A DNA stretch of 43,215 bases from Acidimicrobiia bacterium (lineage in GTDB: Bacteria > Actinomycetota > Acidimicrobiia > Acidimicrobiales > AC-14): contig JAHFUP010000038.1 in NCBI GenBank assembly GCA_023265025.1, forward strand, positions 1-43,215. Reading direction: 5' to 3'. Below are positions 40,801-43,215 of this stretch, one piece after another. A program made the position numbers and the translations under genes. Position 1 is the stretch's first letter, and each line of letters begins with the position of its first letter. The notes beneath the pieces were generated by a model. That model was not told where the DNA came from and ran no database searches. It saw only the letters and a program-made list of their open reading frames with translations.

Positions 40801-40930
40801 CCCGCCGGCGCCGGCCCCGCTACCCGCCGGCGCCGTCCCGCTCCCGCCGGCGCCAGCCCTGCAACCCGCCGGCGCCGTCCCGCTCCCGCCGGCGCCGTCC
40901 CTCCACCCGCCGGCGCCGGCGCCGGCGCCG
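40801..40930. repeat. Six-copy repeat of CCCGCCGGCGCC with about 21-bp period
   Basis: Exact copies of CCCGCCGGCGCC begin at 40801, 40823, 40843, 40865, 40885 and 40906 (periods 22, 20, 22, 20, 21). Spacers are 8-10 bases. Two spacer types alternate loosely; GTCCCGCT occurs twice. After the last copy GGCGCC-type steps run on to 40930. Each copy holds the palindromes GCCGGC and GGCGCC. It fills the whole gap between the convergent kinase and gnd genes. Confidence 0.8.
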
Positions 40931-41950
40931 CTACCCCCCGGCGGTCTTTTCGGTGTGCCCACCGAATTCCTTGCGCATGGCTGACAGCACCTTGTCGGCG
41001 AAGTCGCCCTCGCCCCGGGAACTGAACCGCTCGAACAGGGCCGTCGTCAGTACATAGGCGGGTACGCCTTCGTCGACCGCGGCGAGCACCGTCCAGCGGC
41101 CCTCGCCCGAATCCGACACCCGGCCGCTGAAGCCCGAGACATCGGGATCCTTGAAGAGCGCCGACGCGGTGAGGTCGAGCAGCCACGAGCCGACCACGCT
41201 CCCCCGCCGCCACACCTCGGCCACATCGGTCGTGTCGATGTCGTACAGGTACGCCTCGGGATTGGTCAGTGGCGCAGTCTCGGCATCGGCGTCGCGGGCG
41301 TGCTTGCCGATGTTGGCCTTGCGCAGGATGGCCAGGCCCTCGGCGTAGGCCGCCATCAGCCCGTACTCGATGCCGTTGTGGACCATCTTCACGAAATGGC
41401 CGGCGCCGTTCGCCCCGCAGTGCAGGTACCCGTTCTCGGCCGGCGTCGGCTCCCCCTCCCGGCCAGGGGTGCGCGCCGCCGCATCCACTCCGGGGGCGAT
41501 GGTGGCAAAGATCGGCTCCAGGTGGCGGAAGATGTCCGGCTCGCCACCGATCATCAGGCAGAAGCCCCGATCCAGCCCGAACACGCCGCCGCTCGTGCCC
41601 ACGTCGACGTAGTGGATGCCCATGGGCGCCAGCGCCGCCGCCCGCTCGATGTCGAGCAGGTAATGGGAGTTGCCACCGTCGATGATGATGTCGCCCGGCT
41701 CGAGGTGCTGCGCCAGGTCGAAGGCGGTGGCGCCGGCGAAGGCGGCGGGCACCATGATCCACGCCGCCCGGGGCGGGGTGAGCTTGGCCGCCAGGTCCTC
41801 CAGGGACGACGCCGCCACCGCCCCCTCGGCCTGCAGGGCCTTGGCCGACTCGGGATTCACGTCGTAGACCACGCACTCGTGGCCGTCGCGCATCAGGCGC
41901 CGGACCAGGTTGGCCCCCATGCGCCCCAGGCCGATCATCGCCAGCTGCAT
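40931..41950 (-). CDS. gnd: 6-phosphogluconate dehydrogenase (decarboxylating), short form
   Basis: 339 aa, the short (NAD-preferring, YqeC/GndA) form. Rossmann start [26 protein letters not shown]; substrate region [22 protein letters not shown]; catalytic [18 protein letters not shown] (Lys and His). Oxidises 6-phosphogluconate to ribulose 5-phosphate with release of CO2. ATG 41950 has a strong ribosome binding site, GGAAGGA, 8 nt before it (41965-41959). TAGCCT at 41984-41979 is a possible -10. Gluconate or pentose-phosphate genes are not adjacent in the window. Confidence 0.95.
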   Translation of the reverse strand: MQLAMIGLGRMGANLVRRLMRDGHECVVYDVNPESAKALQAEGAVAASSLEDLAAKLTPPRAAWIMVPAAFAGATAFDLAQHLEPGDIIIDGGNSHYLLDIERAAALAPMGIHYVDVGTSGGVFGLDRGFCLMIGGEPDIFRHLEPIFATIAPGVDAAARTPGREGEPTPAENGYLHCGANGAGHFVKMVHNGIEYGLMAAYAEGLAILRKANIGKHARDADAETAPLTNPEAYLYDIDTTDVAEVWRRGSVVGSWLLDLTASALFKDPDVSGFSGRVSDSGEGRWTVLAAVDEGVPAYVLTTALFERFSSRGEGDFADKVLSAMRKEFGGHTEKTAGG

Positions 41951-41958
41951 TTCGCGGT

Positions 41959-41984
41959 TCCTTCCTCGTCGACGGGCCAGGCTA
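41959..41984 (-). promoter_or_regulatory. gnd -10 box and ribosome binding site
   Basis: TAGCCT (41984-41979) and GGAAGGA (41965-41959) upstream of ATG 41950. Unlike the leaderless cases, this gene has a conventional leader. Confidence 0.45.
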
Positions 41985-41993
41985 CCGGCGCGG

Positions 41994-43211
41994 TCATGCC
42001 GCGCTCGCCGGCGCGTCGCCGTGGCGGGGATGGCGGGGATCGTCTGGCGGTACGAAAGCCCGTTTGCCCCGCCCCGCCACCAGGCGCCACCCGTCCAGGC
42101 TCTTGAGGTCGTGGTGATGGGGACACAACCTGTCCAGTAGATCGAGCGCGGTGAAGTGCGTCGCCGCCCAGTCCACCCGATGGTCGGTCTCCAGCCACGT
42201 CGAAGCCGAGCAGCCCTCGGCCGCGCACGTCGGGTACAGCCATTCGAGTGCCGTCTGCTGTTTGGCGGTGGCCCGCCGGCCCAGATGAGCCACCCCCACC
42301 ACCGCCTCGCCGTCGGTCACGACGGCAGCCAGGAACGGATCTCCGCTGTCCAGGAGCTCTCGCACCGCAGAGACGGCCACCGGCCCGAAGCCGGCGATCT
42401 CGCATACCTCGCCCTCGATCACCCGGCCCCGCAGCAGCGCCGGCAGGTCGATGCGGACAATCGTCTTGGCTCCCGAGCGAGCGGGCCGGGACGCCGGCGC
42501 ACACACCGCCTCAGCCAGAGCATCGGCGGCGTAGGCCTCGGAGGGCTCGGAGCGCCCTTCGGAGCGGGCCCTGCGGAACAGCCGGTCCCGAATGGGCAGC
42601 AGGGCGGCCATGATCGCGGCCCCGACTTCAGGGTTGTCGCGCATACGGAGATTCCAGCCCCCTTCGGCGTCACCCCAGGTGCGCAGGAACCGCTCGTCGT
42701 GGATCTTGGCCCGCCGGGCCTCGGGGTCGGGCAGCGCCGCCGCCTTGGTCCGGGCGCACTCCTCCCGCAGCTCGGCCAGCGACGACGTCGCCGCCTTGGC
42801 CAGTAGCCGATCGGCGGCCGAACCATCGATCGCCGCCGCATCGGCCACCGCCGCCGCCTGCTGCGCCGACAAGGAACCAGCACGAGCCGCGGCGTCCACC
42901 GCCGGCAACTTCCCCAGCCGGCGGGCGGTGGTGATCGTCTCCGACGCCTGGCCCACCGACGTCCCCGTCGAGCGGGCCAGGTGGTGGGCCGGCGATCGCT
43001 CGCCGGCCCGCTTCCACTCACCGCCATCGGCCGCCCGGGCCGCGGCCAGCCCCTTCACCGTCGCCGCCATGCGCTCGATGGCCGCCGCCTCGGCCACCGC
43101 CAGACCGGCGGCCTCGGCACCCAGCAGCGACGCGTCGAACCCGGCCGCGTAGCGACCCATCGCATCCCGCAACTCCGCCAACCGCTCGCACATCGGCGCC
43201 ATCTCCATCAC
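41994..43211 (-). CDS. DUF222 / HNH endonuclease (13E12 repeat family)
   Basis: 405 aa from GTG 43211 (ATG 43208 is equally possible, and the true start may lie outside the window). The N-terminal two thirds are the helical DUF222 region, with [21 protein letters not shown] and [17 protein letters not shown]. The C-terminal HNH nuclease motif reads [19 protein letters not shown], then [15 protein letters not shown]. This family is very numerous in high-GC actinobacteria and often associated with mobile DNA, but the biological role is unclear. No flanking repeats or recombinase are seen here. Confidence 0.9.
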   Translation of the reverse strand: MMEMAPMCERLAELRDAMGRYAAGFDASLLGAEAAGLAVAEAAAIERMAATVKGLAAARAADGGEWKRAGERSPAHHLARSTGTSVGQASETITTARRLGKLPAVDAAARAGSLSAQQAAAVADAAAIDGSAADRLLAKAATSSLAELREECARTKAAALPDPEARRAKIHDERFLRTWGDAEGGWNLRMRDNPEVGAAIMAALLPIRDRLFRRARSEGRSEPSEAYAADALAEAVCAPASRPARSGAKTIVRIDLPALLRGRVIEGEVCEIAGFGPVAVSAVRELLDSGDPFLAAVVTDGEAVVGVAHLGRRATAKQQTALEWLYPTCAAEGCSASTWLETDHRVDWAATHFTALDLLDRLCPHHHDLKSLDGWRLVAGRGKRAFVPPDDPRHPRHGDAPASAA

Positions 43212-43215
43212 GATG

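Noticed and set aside
40801-40930. CRISPR array
   Set aside because: Units are 12 bp, spacers 8-10 bp and partly identical, with no cas genes nearby.
38449-40962. Minus-strand 837-codon frame opposite the histidine kinase
   Set aside because: Antisense shadow; its start is in the GC repeat and it has no recognisable domain.
41994-43211. Active mobile element at the HNH/DUF222 gene
   Set aside because: No inverted repeats, recombinase, target duplication or intron features are visible around it within the window.

Overview
The window is very GC-rich (about 70 percent by eye) and reads as a chromosomal segment of a high-GC Actinomycetota. The main evidence is a block typical of that phylum: gcvH, garA-type FHA protein, ftsR-type MerR, bifunctional nuclease, second MerR. 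A BTAD-type regulator, a DUF222/HNH (13E12-family) endonuclease and an actinobacterial-type high-affinity hydrogenase agree with this. Acidimicrobiia is my best guess at class level, but that is an inference from gene content only.

Layout. (1) 1-2669, minus: small and large subunits of a group 1h [NiFe]-hydrogenase (hhyS, hhyL; hhyL runs off the left edge), preceded by a repeat-rich upstream region. (2) 3021-6909, minus: glycine cleavage genes gcvT-gcvPA-gcvPB. (3) 7015-11751, minus: gcvH, garA, ftsR, hpt, bifunctional nuclease, merR, a conserved gene of unknown function and hisN; a long hairpin separates this block from gcvT. (4) 11798-14903, minus: pgsA-like synthase and a fused sugar-nucleotidyltransferase/phosphomannomutase. 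(5) 14969-22637, plus: a membrane-anchored metzincin, mobA, then a formate dehydrogenase operon (fdhA with in-frame UGA, fdhB, NrfD-like subunit, VOC protein). (6) 22702-25333, minus: a small Cys/His protein, thiolase, maleylacetate reductase and a CoA-transferase remnant, which together look like the lower end of a beta-ketoadipate-type route. (7) 25576-27973, plus: a lipoprotein alpha/beta hydrolase and a type II NADH dehydrogenase. (8) 28210-34735, minus: a BTAD/AAA regulator, a secreted beta-propeller-like protein and a peptide/oligosaccharide-type solute-binding lipoprotein, divergent from a GH38 alpha-mannosidase (34773-37745). (9) 37761-43211: a membrane protein, a hybrid histidine kinase, a 6-phosphogluconate dehydrogenase and the HNH endonuclease.

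How the genes fit together. Hydrogenase, formate dehydrogenase and NDH-2 are three ways of feeding electrons into a respiratory chain, as expected for a soil actinobacterium living on trace H2, formate and reserves. The glycine cleavage system shares its neighbourhood with the GarA-type 2-oxoglutarate/glutamate switch protein.

Most unusual signals. fdhA is a selenoprotein: a UGA codon is followed at 18 nt by a hairpin with a GGUCU loop. Several genes have no ATG, GTG or TTG where the conserved N-terminus requires a start, but have CTG (once ATC) exactly there. Many start codons lie 5-8 nt after a TAnnnT box, which points to leaderless mRNAs. Two long perfect inverted repeats share the ends GTGTGCA...TGCACAC, and one of them lies beside a decayed CoA-transferase gene.
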